Shown: positions 25,038-32,194 of the stretch, piece after piece
Numbering within the stretch: the stretch's first letter is position 1
Layout: each line of letters starts with the position of its first letter
Source of the DNA: Chlamydiota bacterium
Lineage (GTDB): Bacteria; Chlamydiota; Chlamydiia; Chlamydiales; Criblamydiaceae
NCBI GenBank assembly: GCA_013288845.1
Contig: JABDBB010000014.1
Coordinates: forward strand, 1 to 32,194
Length of the DNA stretch: 32,194 nt
Reading direction: 5' to 3'
Translations under genes and position numbers: made by a program
Notes under the pieces: model-generated
What the model was told of the DNA's origin: nothing
The model's input: the letters and a program-made list of their open reading frames with translations, nothing else
The model's database searches: none

Positions 25038-26690
25038 CTATTCTCCTATCTCAATACCGCGTGTCACCCGAAGAACTTCCGATACTGTTGTGATGCCCTG
25101 CTTGACTAACTCTCTTCCGTGATGCAATAAAGTCACCATTCCCGAATCGATCGCTATTCTTCGCAACGCTATGGAATCGGCGCTCGTGACAATTTGTTTT
25201 TGGATGGCGCTGTTAATATTCATCAGTTCATAAATTCCGTGCCGACCTTTATATCCCGAACCGAAACATTCTTTACAACCCTCTCCGTGATAGAATTCTA
25301 TTCCCTCTTTTTCCGATGCCACAATACCCAAAGCGGTCAATTCTCTTTCGGTATGTTTATAGCGGACTTTACAATGAGGGCAAATTTTTCTGACTAACCG
25401 CTGTGCCATGACTCCGACAACGGTAGAGGAAAGAAGGTATGTTTCAATTCCCATTTCTACAAGACGGGTGATGGCAGACGGAGCATCATTTGTATGTAAA
25501 GTACTCAGCACAAGATGCCCTGTTAAAGAGGCCTGAATGGCAATTTCTGCCGTTTCCACATCGCGAATCTCCCCGATCATAACTACATCCGGATCCTGCC
25601 TGAGAATATGGCGAAGGCCCGCTGCAAAGGTTAGATTGATTTTAGGTCTCACCCCTATCTGTGCAATCCCTTTCAAATTGTACTCCACCGGATCTTCAAT
25701 CGTCATGATATTGACCTCGTCGGTCACAATTTCACATATGGCACTGTATAGAGATGTTGTTTTTCCGCTACCTGTCGGACCCGTAACCAATACAATCCCT
25801 TCAGGCAATTTGATCATATTGGTAAAACTTTCATATACCTGCGGCAACATTCCGATGCTGTCTAATCCGAGAATGACATTTCCTTTATCTAAAATACGAA
25901 GGACAATACGCTCTCCGCCCACAACAGGGACGGTACTTACCCGAAAATCGATATCTCGAGGTCCCATCTTCAACTTTATACGGCCGTCCTGCGGCAAGCG
26001 ATGCTCGGCAATATCCATCTTGGCCATCACCTTCACCCTGGTAATCAGCTGCTGCTGATATTCCGTCGCCGGCGAATGTCTCAATTGCAGAACTCCGTCA
26101 ATCCGATACCGGACTTTTAATCCGTCTTCAGTAGGATCAAAATGGATATCCGACGCGCCCTGCTGGATAGCTTCTGTAAGGATCAAATTGAGAAGTTTGA
26201 CAATGACCGCCTGATCCCGTCTTCGATCGAGCAGATCGTATACTTCAGGCTCCCCTTCATTTTTCCCATCATCATACCGCTCCTGCATATCTGCAATCAT
26301 TTGGGAAGCAGCTCCCTCTTCCTGATTGTATACTTCATTGATTGCAGTGAGAATGATCTGTTTCGGACAATAGACAGGACGGACCTCTTCCTCCAGAATC
26401 ATGCGAAGTTCTTCCAGAGGTTCGAGCGCTAAAGGATCTGCTACAGCGACAAACACTTCTCCCTCTTCAAATTTAAAAGGGAGCAGTACATTATTTTTTG
26501 CGAAGGAATAAGGAATTTTTTCAAAAAAAGCTTTAGGAAGCTTAGCCGGAGGCAACTCTTCATAGATTTCCATGCCGAAACGTACGGCGAGAGAAAGGCT
26601 TAGATCCTCTCCTGAAAACATTCCCGATCCGGAATACTCTTTTGTCTCTTCAGGAGTTTTTTCAACCGGTTTATCTCCATCTTCCATCAT
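25038..26690 (-). CDS. gspE: T2SS assembly ATPase GspE
   Basis: 550 residues from ATG 26690 (MMEDGDK). An in-frame ATG at 26726 lies further inside gspD and has no ribosome-binding site, while GGGAG precedes 26690. It has an N-terminal GspE/PilB domain, an Asp box (ASDIHFDPTEDGLKVRYRIDG), Walker A GPTGSGKT (304-311), Walker B DPDVVMIGEIRD, a His box (LTGHLVLSTLHTNDA) and a zinc-binding tetracysteine (CPHC .. CKEC). Hexameric cytosolic motor powering pseudopilus assembly. It overlaps gspD by 20 bp. Equivalent to Chlamydia CT571. Confidence 0.95.
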   Translation of the reverse strand: MMEDGDKPVEKTPEETKEYSGSGMFSGEDLSLSLAVRFGMEIYEELPPAKLPKAFFEKIPYSFAKNNVLLPFKFEEGEVFVAVADPLALEPLEELRMILEEEVRPVYCPKQIILTAINEVYNQEEGAASQMIADMQERYDDGKNEGEPEVYDLLDRRRDQAVIVKLLNLILTEAIQQGASDIHFDPTEDGLKVRYRIDGVLQLRHSPATEYQQQLITRVKVMAKMDIAEHRLPQDGRIKLKMGPRDIDFRVSTVPVVGGERIVLRILDKGNVILGLDSIGMLPQVYESFTNMIKLPEGIVLVTGPTGSGKTTSLYSAICEIVTDEVNIMTIEDPVEYNLKGIAQIGVRPKINLTFAAGLRHILRQDPDVVMIGEIRDVETAEIAIQASLTGHLVLSTLHTNDAPSAITRLVEMGIETYLLSSTVVGVMAQRLVRKICPHCKVRYKHTERELTALGIVASEKEGIEFYHGEGCKECFGSGYKGRHGIYELMNINSAIQKQIVTSADSIALRRIAIDSGMVTLLHHGRELVKQGITTVSEVLRVTRGIEIGE

Positions 26691-29256
26691 ATTCTCCCGG
26701 CGGACAATAGAGCGTTGCAGGATCACGCCCCAAAATCATTGATAAATACCCTTCAAAAAGATGCTTTTTCTCCTGTTCCCGTGCTCTATCTAAACGGCAG
26801 AGAAAAGCCGGAATATCACCGGGACGGCGACATAAATGAATATATTTCAGTCTTTCCATATCTTCTGCAGGATCCACAATAATTGTGGGAGTAATAAAAA
26901 TAAACATCTCCCGCATATTGTCTTCCATACGGGTTTCGCTAAAAAGTTTGCCGATTCCCGGAAGCTCTCCTAAAAAAGGGATGGATTCTTTTGAATCTTT
27001 CGCTTCCTTCCTTCGAAGGCCCCCGATGATCACCGTTTGACCGTCTGCAATACGTGTCTCATTGACAATATGTCGTCTGGTCACATCCGGACGATCAACA
27101 ACGGAAGGTTGTATTGTATCAAAGGTAATGTCCGATTCCAGCGTCACATAATTTGTAGCATCGGTTCCGTTCGGATCATTCTCATCCCTCATGTGTACTG
27201 TCGGAGTCACTTTGATGGTAATCCCGTATTCTTCCCGGATAAACTGATTATTCGGAATAGCACCGCCCGTAGAGTCGATGAGAAGTGTTCCCGTATTGAC
27301 AGAGATCTGGTCTTTAATTTCAATGATCGCAGTAGTCTGATTGATGGCCACAACGGAAGGATTGGAATTGATCGTCACATCATCCCGCGTCAAAAGAAAA
27401 CGATAAGCCAAATCGTACGCTGCAATACCCGAAGGATTGCATATTCTGCTCAAACAAAATTCTAAAATTCCCCGATTTCCTATGTTGGCCGGTCTTCCGA
27501 CAGGATTGATATCGTTATAAGAAAGCCCTGTAAAATCGGTGTTAGACGCTTTATCGCCTAAACGGAGAAGATTCAATCCGAACACACTATTCGTATCGGC
27601 CTGTTTCTCAAACAGAAGTACCTCTATCTGCACGGCTTTTTTAGGAACATCCAATTTGCGGAGCAATTCTTTTAGCTTAGGAAGAAAAATAGCCTCCACC
27701 ACCATCACAATAGATCCGGTTTTTACATCCACAATAAAATTACTTCTTCCGCTGTTCGGCTCCGGATTTCCCTGCGGAGAGCTTCCCGGCTGAATCAGGT
27801 CCGAATTGATCACATAAGATCCGTCGTGGTAAAAACCCGGATTATAAATTTCTTCGGGAGAGAGAAGATTCCGAAGAACACCGCCGTCTTCATTGATGTT
27901 GACCTTCGTAGTCGAATTGCTTTTACTGTTGCTGTTCGCTGCAGCGCCCGGAAACTCTTCCGGCGGAAAAGGGGGCGGACCGCCCGGCTCTCTCATCACA
28001 CTCGGACCTGCACCTATCATCATGGAGTAAACACGGTCCAGAATATCTGCAAGCTCTACACTATCTGTATGTTTTGCCTGATACGTGTACACAATTTTTT
28101 CGCGCGCTTCTCCCACTTCCGATTCAACCTGATCTATAATCTCTTGAGCCTTAGCGATTTCCTCAGGAGTTCCGATAAGGAAAAGAGCCTTGGCCAACCC
28201 TGCCAGGGTCACCACTTTTAATCCGGAAACTTCAGAACTTTTAGATACTGCCGGACGGCGTTTAGTTTGCGGAGTCTCCCCTTCCTTGATAGGCACCGGC
28301 TCCGGAGTATCGACCAGCTGCTCAAATATCGAAGAGAGAACATTTCCCATTTCTACCGGATCCACCCGTTTCAAAGGGACAATTTTGTATTCCAGATTCC
28401 CGTTATTTTGTTCCACAAATTTATATAGCTTGAGGAGCTCCCTGATTTCATTGATAGGAGCAATAATCAAAATATCCCGACCGATCATTTCGATTTCGGA
28501 ATTATTCGGATTGATAAATTTCTCGAAAAAGAATTTGACCCTTTTGATCTCATCAGACGAAGGAGAAAGGACATAGCCGATTCGAGTATCTCCCGGGAAA
28601 ATTTCTAAATCCGAAGGTTTATTTGTGAGAATACGAACATTCGAGTTGTTGTCTTTAAAGAAAAAAAGTTCCCGCAAAAACGGATTCAACTGTTTAATGC
28701 CGATACCGTTTTGCCGGAGAATAATTTCCATCATCTCTCCCCAAGACGATCTGGGAATAGGAATATTTGAATTGATCGAGAGAGATAAATCCTCAATTTC
28801 TTCCGACATCAGATAAACAGAATCCTGAGAACCGTAATCGATCACCATTTCACCGATCGTCGTATCGGGAAGATGCCAAAGAGCGTAGTCCTCTTCCTTA
28901 TTGTTGTCCGCAGCCATTTTCAGCCAGCTTTCCTGAAGAATCGTGATGTTGTCGCGGACCTGATTGATCTGAAGAAGCAACTCTGCGTACTCTTCCTGAG
29001 GGGCATTATGGGTGTATAAATCGCGAACCTGTCTATAGAGATCTCTAAGAAGCAGATTCTGCTCTTTTAATTCCGTATTGACCTGCAGAAGAAATCGCTG
29101 CATCTCTTTAGAGAGATCGCCGGTTCCTCCGACCGAAAGGCTCGCCTTTTTTTCTTCAATCGTTAAAGAAAAACAAGGGGCCGAACATAAAGTGATAAAA
29201 GCAAAACCGACGCATGCTTTTCTTCGTATTTTTCGATAAGTAGTATCCAAATTCAT
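26671..29256 (-). CDS. gspD: T2SS outer-membrane secretin GspD
   Basis: 861 residues. Signal peptide 1-31 (KACVGFAFITLCSAPCFS). A coiled-coil region (about 45-115) not typical of enterobacterial GspD comes next. N-domains with IVPLKRVDPVEMGNVLSSIFEQL and ALFLIGTPEEIAKAQEIIDQVE follow. The linker is rich in P, G, N and S (about 425-500). The C-terminal secretin domain has VAINQTTAIIEIKDQISV, YGITIKVTPTVH and NETRIADGQTVIIGGLRRKE, ending FLGELPGIGKLFSETRMEDNMREMFIFITPTII. A further roughly 65-residue tail with R/E-rich helices could bind a pilotin. Forms the exit pore in the outer membrane. 38 bp after the C-like gene. Equivalent to Chlamydia CT572. Confidence 0.95.
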   Translation of the reverse strand: MNLDTTYRKIRRKACVGFAFITLCSAPCFSLTIEEKKASLSVGGTGDLSKEMQRFLLQVNTELKEQNLLLRDLYRQVRDLYTHNAPQEEYAELLLQINQVRDNITILQESWLKMAADNNKEEDYALWHLPDTTIGEMVIDYGSQDSVYLMSEEIEDLSLSINSNIPIPRSSWGEMMEIILRQNGIGIKQLNPFLRELFFFKDNNSNVRILTNKPSDLEIFPGDTRIGYVLSPSSDEIKRVKFFFEKFINPNNSEIEMIGRDILIIAPINEIRELLKLYKFVEQNNGNLEYKIVPLKRVDPVEMGNVLSSIFEQLVDTPEPVPIKEGETPQTKRRPAVSKSSEVSGLKVVTLAGLAKALFLIGTPEEIAKAQEIIDQVESEVGEAREKIVYTYQAKHTDSVELADILDRVYSMMIGAGPSVMREPGGPPPFPPEEFPGAAANSNSKSNSTTKVNINEDGGVLRNLLSPEEIYNPGFYHDGSYVINSDLIQPGSSPQGNPEPNSGRSNFIVDVKTGSIVMVVEAIFLPKLKELLRKLDVPKKAVQIEVLLFEKQADTNSVFGLNLLRLGDKASNTDFTGLSYNDINPVGRPANIGNRGILEFCLSRICNPSGIAAYDLAYRFLLTRDDVTINSNPSVVAINQTTAIIEIKDQISVNTGTLLIDSTGGAIPNNQFIREEYGITIKVTPTVHMRDENDPNGTDATNYVTLESDITFDTIQPSVVDRPDVTRRHIVNETRIADGQTVIIGGLRRKEAKDSKESIPFLGELPGIGKLFSETRMEDNMREMFIFITPTIIVDPAEDMERLKYIHLCRRPGDIPAFLCRLDRAREQEKKHLFEGYLSMILGRDPATLYCPPGEYDGRWR

Positions 29257-29294
29257 GTTTAACGCTATTCACTTCGGTGGTTTCGGTAGTATTA

Positions 29295-30653
29295 TTACTT
29301 AGAATCCCGTTTCTTTTCAAATCCGTTTGCATATTGCAACGGAGCTTTATGTGTAAATCCGTTTGCTTTTCCGGCTTTTTTCTCTTTATCTATATGCTGA
29401 AATACAAGGCCGTCTTTTTGTACCGGAATCTCAATATCGTGCACTTTTGTCCGGGTCGGATTAAATAACTCCCCTTTCAAAACCTGCTGATCTCCGACAC
29501 GGTTGATTCCGTCAAAAACAAACAACGTTCCCGGATCTTTCAAATCCACATATTTATCTATTCCGTCTATAGAATCCAGCTTCACCCAGCCCTCTTCCGT
29601 AAGGAGAAGCCAGTCGTCAGGACTCAACAACATTTTTTCTTCTCCCACTTCAAATACATATTGGGAGCGCGTTCTTGCCCCTAAAAACTTGAACTCCTGC
29701 TGAAGATTCTGCGGTGTCCATGCATCTGCGGTTTTGAGAAGATTCAACGCAATATTCTTTTTCCCGTCCGGATCCCACAACTCGAGATACATCAGCCGCT
29801 CATCCACCCTCTTCACCAATAGAAGGGGAAATCCGCGGGAAGCCTCACCCGGCTCGACCTGTTTCCAGCTTACTCCGTCCCATATCAGGGCAGATCCTTC
29901 ATTGACGTATAGAGAATATCTGTCATCCTGATCGCCGAAATCGATCCGATTTTTCCCGGACTTCTCTTTGAACTCATCGCCGCCGTGGCGCTCTAAAAAT
30001 TTATCGACCCCAAACCATCGGGCTCTCTGTCTGGCAAGAAGGGTACCGTCCACTCTCCATTTGCCTATTTCCCAGGGCTGTCCGCCGAATCGGGCAAATT
30101 CTTTTTCTTTCACAGCAAAAGAGGCATTTGCCTCCGGAGTCGTCACAATCTTGCCGTTTTCATCATACATCTTCACGAGAAGAGTCGCCTCTTTTTCTCC
30201 CGGAACAGCTTCGATCCATAAAGAGGTCTCTTTATTTTGAGGACTGAAATGATATTTGCCTCCCCCTTCTCCTTTATCATAAGAAAGATACAGAGGTTCT
30301 TTCGGAGAAATTGAGGCGGTTTCCCCGGTAGCCAGGTTAAAATGAAGGCGTGAATTGCCGGTACCGGCATCCGGTCGATGATTTTGTCCGTAATAATTGA
30401 TTTTTTGTTTTAAATCGGGAAGTTCCATGCGAGGGGGGAAATATTGGAGATCTAAAAGGGGTTCGCCGATTTGATGATATGCTTCGGGAGCCTGAGCAAA
30501 AAAACTTTTAGGAAGTGCGGTTTTTTGCTCTTTAACTTCCTGTAAAGGAATAATTTCGGGTCGATTATACTCTACAAAACCTGTGAAAAGCAGAAGGAAT
30601 ACAAAGGCGGCGGCAATAACATAATTAACTCCGGCCAGCCGATTTTTAATCAT
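29295..30653 (-). CDS. First gene of T2SS operon, CT573-like, GspC position
   Basis: 452 residues with one N-terminal membrane helix (about 10-28, VNYVIAAAFVFLLLFTGFV), a short cytosolic end and a large periplasmic part. The periplasmic part is rich in beta strands and charged residues (for example the RIDFGDQDDRYSLYVNEGS and YVFEVGEEKMLLSPDDWLLL regions). This is the bitopic layout of GspC, and it precedes gspD as gspC does. I see no clear HR domain or PDZ motif, so it is not a recognisable GspC homologue. In Chlamydia the gene next to gspD (CT573) holds this place. A promoter (30708-30736) lies just upstream, so it is probably the first gene of the operon. Confidence 0.75.
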   Translation of the reverse strand: MIKNRLAGVNYVIAAAFVFLLLFTGFVEYNRPEIIPLQEVKEQKTALPKSFFAQAPEAYHQIGEPLLDLQYFPPRMELPDLKQKINYYGQNHRPDAGTGNSRLHFNLATGETASISPKEPLYLSYDKGEGGGKYHFSPQNKETSLWIEAVPGEKEATLLVKMYDENGKIVTTPEANASFAVKEKEFARFGGQPWEIGKWRVDGTLLARQRARWFGVDKFLERHGGDEFKEKSGKNRIDFGDQDDRYSLYVNEGSALIWDGVSWKQVEPGEASRGFPLLLVKRVDERLMYLELWDPDGKKNIALNLLKTADAWTPQNLQQEFKFLGARTRSQYVFEVGEEKMLLSPDDWLLLTEEGWVKLDSIDGIDKYVDLKDPGTLFVFDGINRVGDQQVLKGELFNPTRTKVHDIEIPVQKDGLVFQHIDKEKKAGKANGFTHKAPLQYANGFEKKRDSK

Positions 30654-31006
30654 AGAAAAGATCCCTTATAAAGAATAGTTATCTCTATTATTTTTTGTTT
30701 ACCTGTTATTATACCGGTTGACAAGAAAAATGTACATCCGAAGTCGTTTTTTTTCTAAGTTTTTTTTGGTTTGAAGATTTTTTTATATCGCAAAAACTCA
30801 AGACCTTCCTATACGACAAATAAAAAGCGCAAGGGATTGCCGGTACAAATCAAAGGGGACTAATTTCAATTGCCCCCAATCAGAAAATAAAATACAATCT
30901 CTCTTATAAGCTCGGTTTTGCCTCAAACGATCCGGTTTTTACAAAAAAATCAAAGTTTCGAGTTTTTTTGTGTAAATAATATTTTGATCAATTACGGACG
31001 GAATGT
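30654..31006. other. Divergent promoter region between T2SS operon and lipoprotein gene
   Basis: 353 bp, AT-rich, without an ORF of coding character. It holds the T2SS promoter on the minus strand and the unresolved promoter of the plus-strand gene at 31007. Several runs of T and A are present. No repeat element was seen. Confidence 0.5.
30708..30736 (-). promoter_or_regulatory. Probable promoter of the T2SS operon
   Basis: On the minus strand TGTACA (30736-30731), 17 bp, then a perfect TATAAT (30713-30708), 55 bp before the first ATG of the nine-gene operon. Confidence 0.6.
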
Positions 31007-31699
31007 ATGCGTTTTTGCCATTTTCACTCTCTATTCTCACGAACCCCCGCTATCGTTGCAGGGTCTCTCTTCTTACTGGCAGCACCGGCATGCACACCCA
31101 AACCGGCTCCTACCGTACGCTGCCGCGGCTATAGCCCCGATGCGGAGGATATCTCTGAAATTGTGATCGATTATGCAAGGGATCTTCAGGAGAAACACCG
31201 GCTCTATCTCTACGATTCCCGAGTCATTTTTGACGAAAAAATTCAGAAAATCCGGATAGATTTCACCTCCCAAGCCAGCATACTCCTCTGCGAAGGGAGA
31301 GAAGTGCTCTTCGATGTAGTCGAAGGATACCTAAAAAGATTGGATGAGCATGTCACTATAAGAGGAAAATTCAACAGACCCCTCACGGCAAGAGATCTTG
31401 AAATCCATATCACCTACCAAAGCTATTTCAATTCATACATTGATCCGGAATTTCTGGCCTATATCATCATGGATGACGGATGGTCGTTTTTCTACTCTTC
31501 AGAATTGAATGAAAGCTTCACCGATAAATGGATGCAAAAAGTAGAACCGTATTTCAAAACGCATCAGTTCGCTACGTTCCAAAGACAAACCGCAGCCCGA
31601 TTCGAAGAAGAAAGTCTCAAAGATAAAGCGACCGCTCTTGCCGAAGACAGAATACTCGATAGCCAACTATATGAAGGCTCTTCATCTGTTATTCAATAG
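31007..31699 (+). CDS. Putative lipoprotein, unknown function
   Basis: 230 residues. The N-terminal segment SRTPAIVAGSLFLLAAPACTPKPAP looks like a lipoprotein signal with cleavage before C29, although the box APAC lacks the usual Leu at -3. The mature part is mixed alpha/beta and soluble, starting YSPDAEDISEIVIDYARDL, with no known motif. It was likely anchored to a membrane facing the periplasm. It diverges from the T2SS operon and overlaps the convergent gene at 31689 by 11 bp. ATG at 31003 opens a different, shorter frame and was not chosen; GGACGGA lies upstream. Confidence 0.65.
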   Translation: MRFCHFHSLFSRTPAIVAGSLFLLAAPACTPKPAPTVRCRGYSPDAEDISEIVIDYARDLQEKHRLYLYDSRVIFDEKIQKIRIDFTSQASILLCEGREVLFDVVEGYLKRLDEHVTIRGKFNRPLTARDLEIHITYQSYFNSYIDPEFLAYIIMDDGWSFFYSSELNESFTDKWMQKVEPYFKTHQFATFQRQTAARFEEESLKDKATALAEDRILDSQLYEGSSSVIQ

Positions 31700-32194
31700 G
31701 CCGGGAGCCCAGGTGTCTTCTTTCGGTATCTGCTACTAATTTTCGTTGAAAAGAGCTTACCTTACTGTCCAAAAATTGTTGTGCGCTTAGGCGTGAAATA
31801 TCATATTGAGAATTGCCTTCCTCTTTTTGAGCCTGTGCCTCTTCTAAAAGTCCTGCAAGATATTCTAACTGATTTTCATTCCAAAGCTGTTTTCCTAAAG
31901 GATTTTCCGAAGAATTTTTTAAAGCCGGAACTTTTTCTTTTAGTCCATCCTTCGGAGCACACATTTCTATTTTAGATTTCTCGAACTCTAAAATGTATTT
32001 ATTGAGATGATCAACGACATATGTACCTCTATACGTTTCCTGCAACATTTTTATTCCTTTTATTGCTGCACTCTGAATCCGAATCAAATCTGAAATTTCT
32101 TTGTCTGTATCAAACCAAGCAAGCGGCATACTCATGGCAATATGGAGAATCCTATATTTTTTAAAATCTGCCTGACCGGCAGCTCCAAGCCTCC
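31689..32194 (-). CDS. Unidentified protein, 5' part beyond window
   Basis: An ATG at 32135 gives 148 residues, but it has no ribosome-binding site. The frame remains open to the right edge (upstream codons read RLGAAGQADFKKYRILHIA before MSMPLAWFDTD), so the gene probably starts outside the window. It is a soluble, helical and charged protein, with possible coiled-coil stretches in the second half (ENQLEYLAGLLEEAQAQKEE). It may correspond to a chlamydia-specific hypothetical. No motif gives a function. Its last codons overlap the end of the lipoprotein gene. Confidence 0.55.
   Translation of the reverse strand, partial: RLGAAGQADFKKYRILHIAMSMPLAWFDTDKEISDLIRIQSAAIKGIKMLQETYRGTYVVDHLNKYILEFEKSKIEMCAPKDGLKEKVPALKNSSENPLGKQLWNENQLEYLAGLLEEAQAQKEEGNSQYDISRLSAQQFLDSKVSSFQRKLVADTERRHLGSRPIE

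Noticed and set aside
30918-31166. Alternative 82-codon frame at the start of the lipoprotein gene
   Set aside because: It is out of frame with the signal-peptide-bearing 230-codon gene and has no coding features.

Overview
The window looks like chromosomal DNA of an environmental (non-Chlamydiaceae) member of the Chlamydiae. This rests on gene content and order. The lpdA-lipA pair is arranged as in Chlamydia (CT557-CT558). There is a double-length ThyX of the chlamydial CT632 type. A type II secretion operon has the CT573-CT572-CT571-CT570-CT569 order and is followed by divergent pseudopilin genes. DNA is moderately AT-rich, several promoters are sigma70-like, and coding is dense. I cannot name the genus. 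No rRNA, tRNA, CRISPR array, prophage or transposase gene was seen.

Layout. 1-2332 (minus): lipA (cut by the left edge) and lpdA. 2551-3054 (plus): a zinc-ribbon plus two-TM protein. 3131-4893 (minus): three tandem paralogues with an NTF2-like look. Two of them carry the same duplicated promoter; the third has lost both promoter and start codon. 5395-6852 (minus): a GT-B glycosyltransferase-like protein. 7079-9512: slyD-like FKBP and uvrB, convergent with an 11-bp overlap. 9705-12779 (plus): secA. 13021-14661 (minus): thyX. 14868-16791 (plus): a membrane protein with an HExxH motif, then an acidic protein of unknown function. 17130-19145 (plus): a monomeric B12-dependent ribonucleotide reductase behind tandem NrdR boxes. 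19827-20744 (plus): a proline-rich, possibly secreted protein. 20756-30653 (minus): a nine-gene type II secretion operon in the order C-like, D, E, F, G, H, I, J, K. 31007-31699 (plus): a possible lipoprotein. 31689 to the right edge (minus): an unidentified gene continuing out of the window.

The main non-coding feature is a family of about 200-bp elements made of two long inverted arms, each arm holding two hairpins. There are four nearly full or truncated copies (5122-5322, 12805-13004, 19279-19428, 19496-19693) and one diverged half copy (4362-4429). All lie just downstream of genes and none interrupts one. Hairpin stems differ between copies by paired, compensating changes, which suggests that the folded form matters.

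Working together: NrdJ and ThyX both serve deoxynucleotide and dTMP supply. SecA and the GspC-K operon form consecutive steps of an export route (Sec to periplasm, then T2SS across the outer membrane). LpdA and LipA serve lipoate-dependent 2-oxoacid dehydrogenases. The most notable points are the repeat family, four pseudopilins that keep Glu+5 but all lack Gly-1, the NrdR control region, and the decaying tandem paralogue family.
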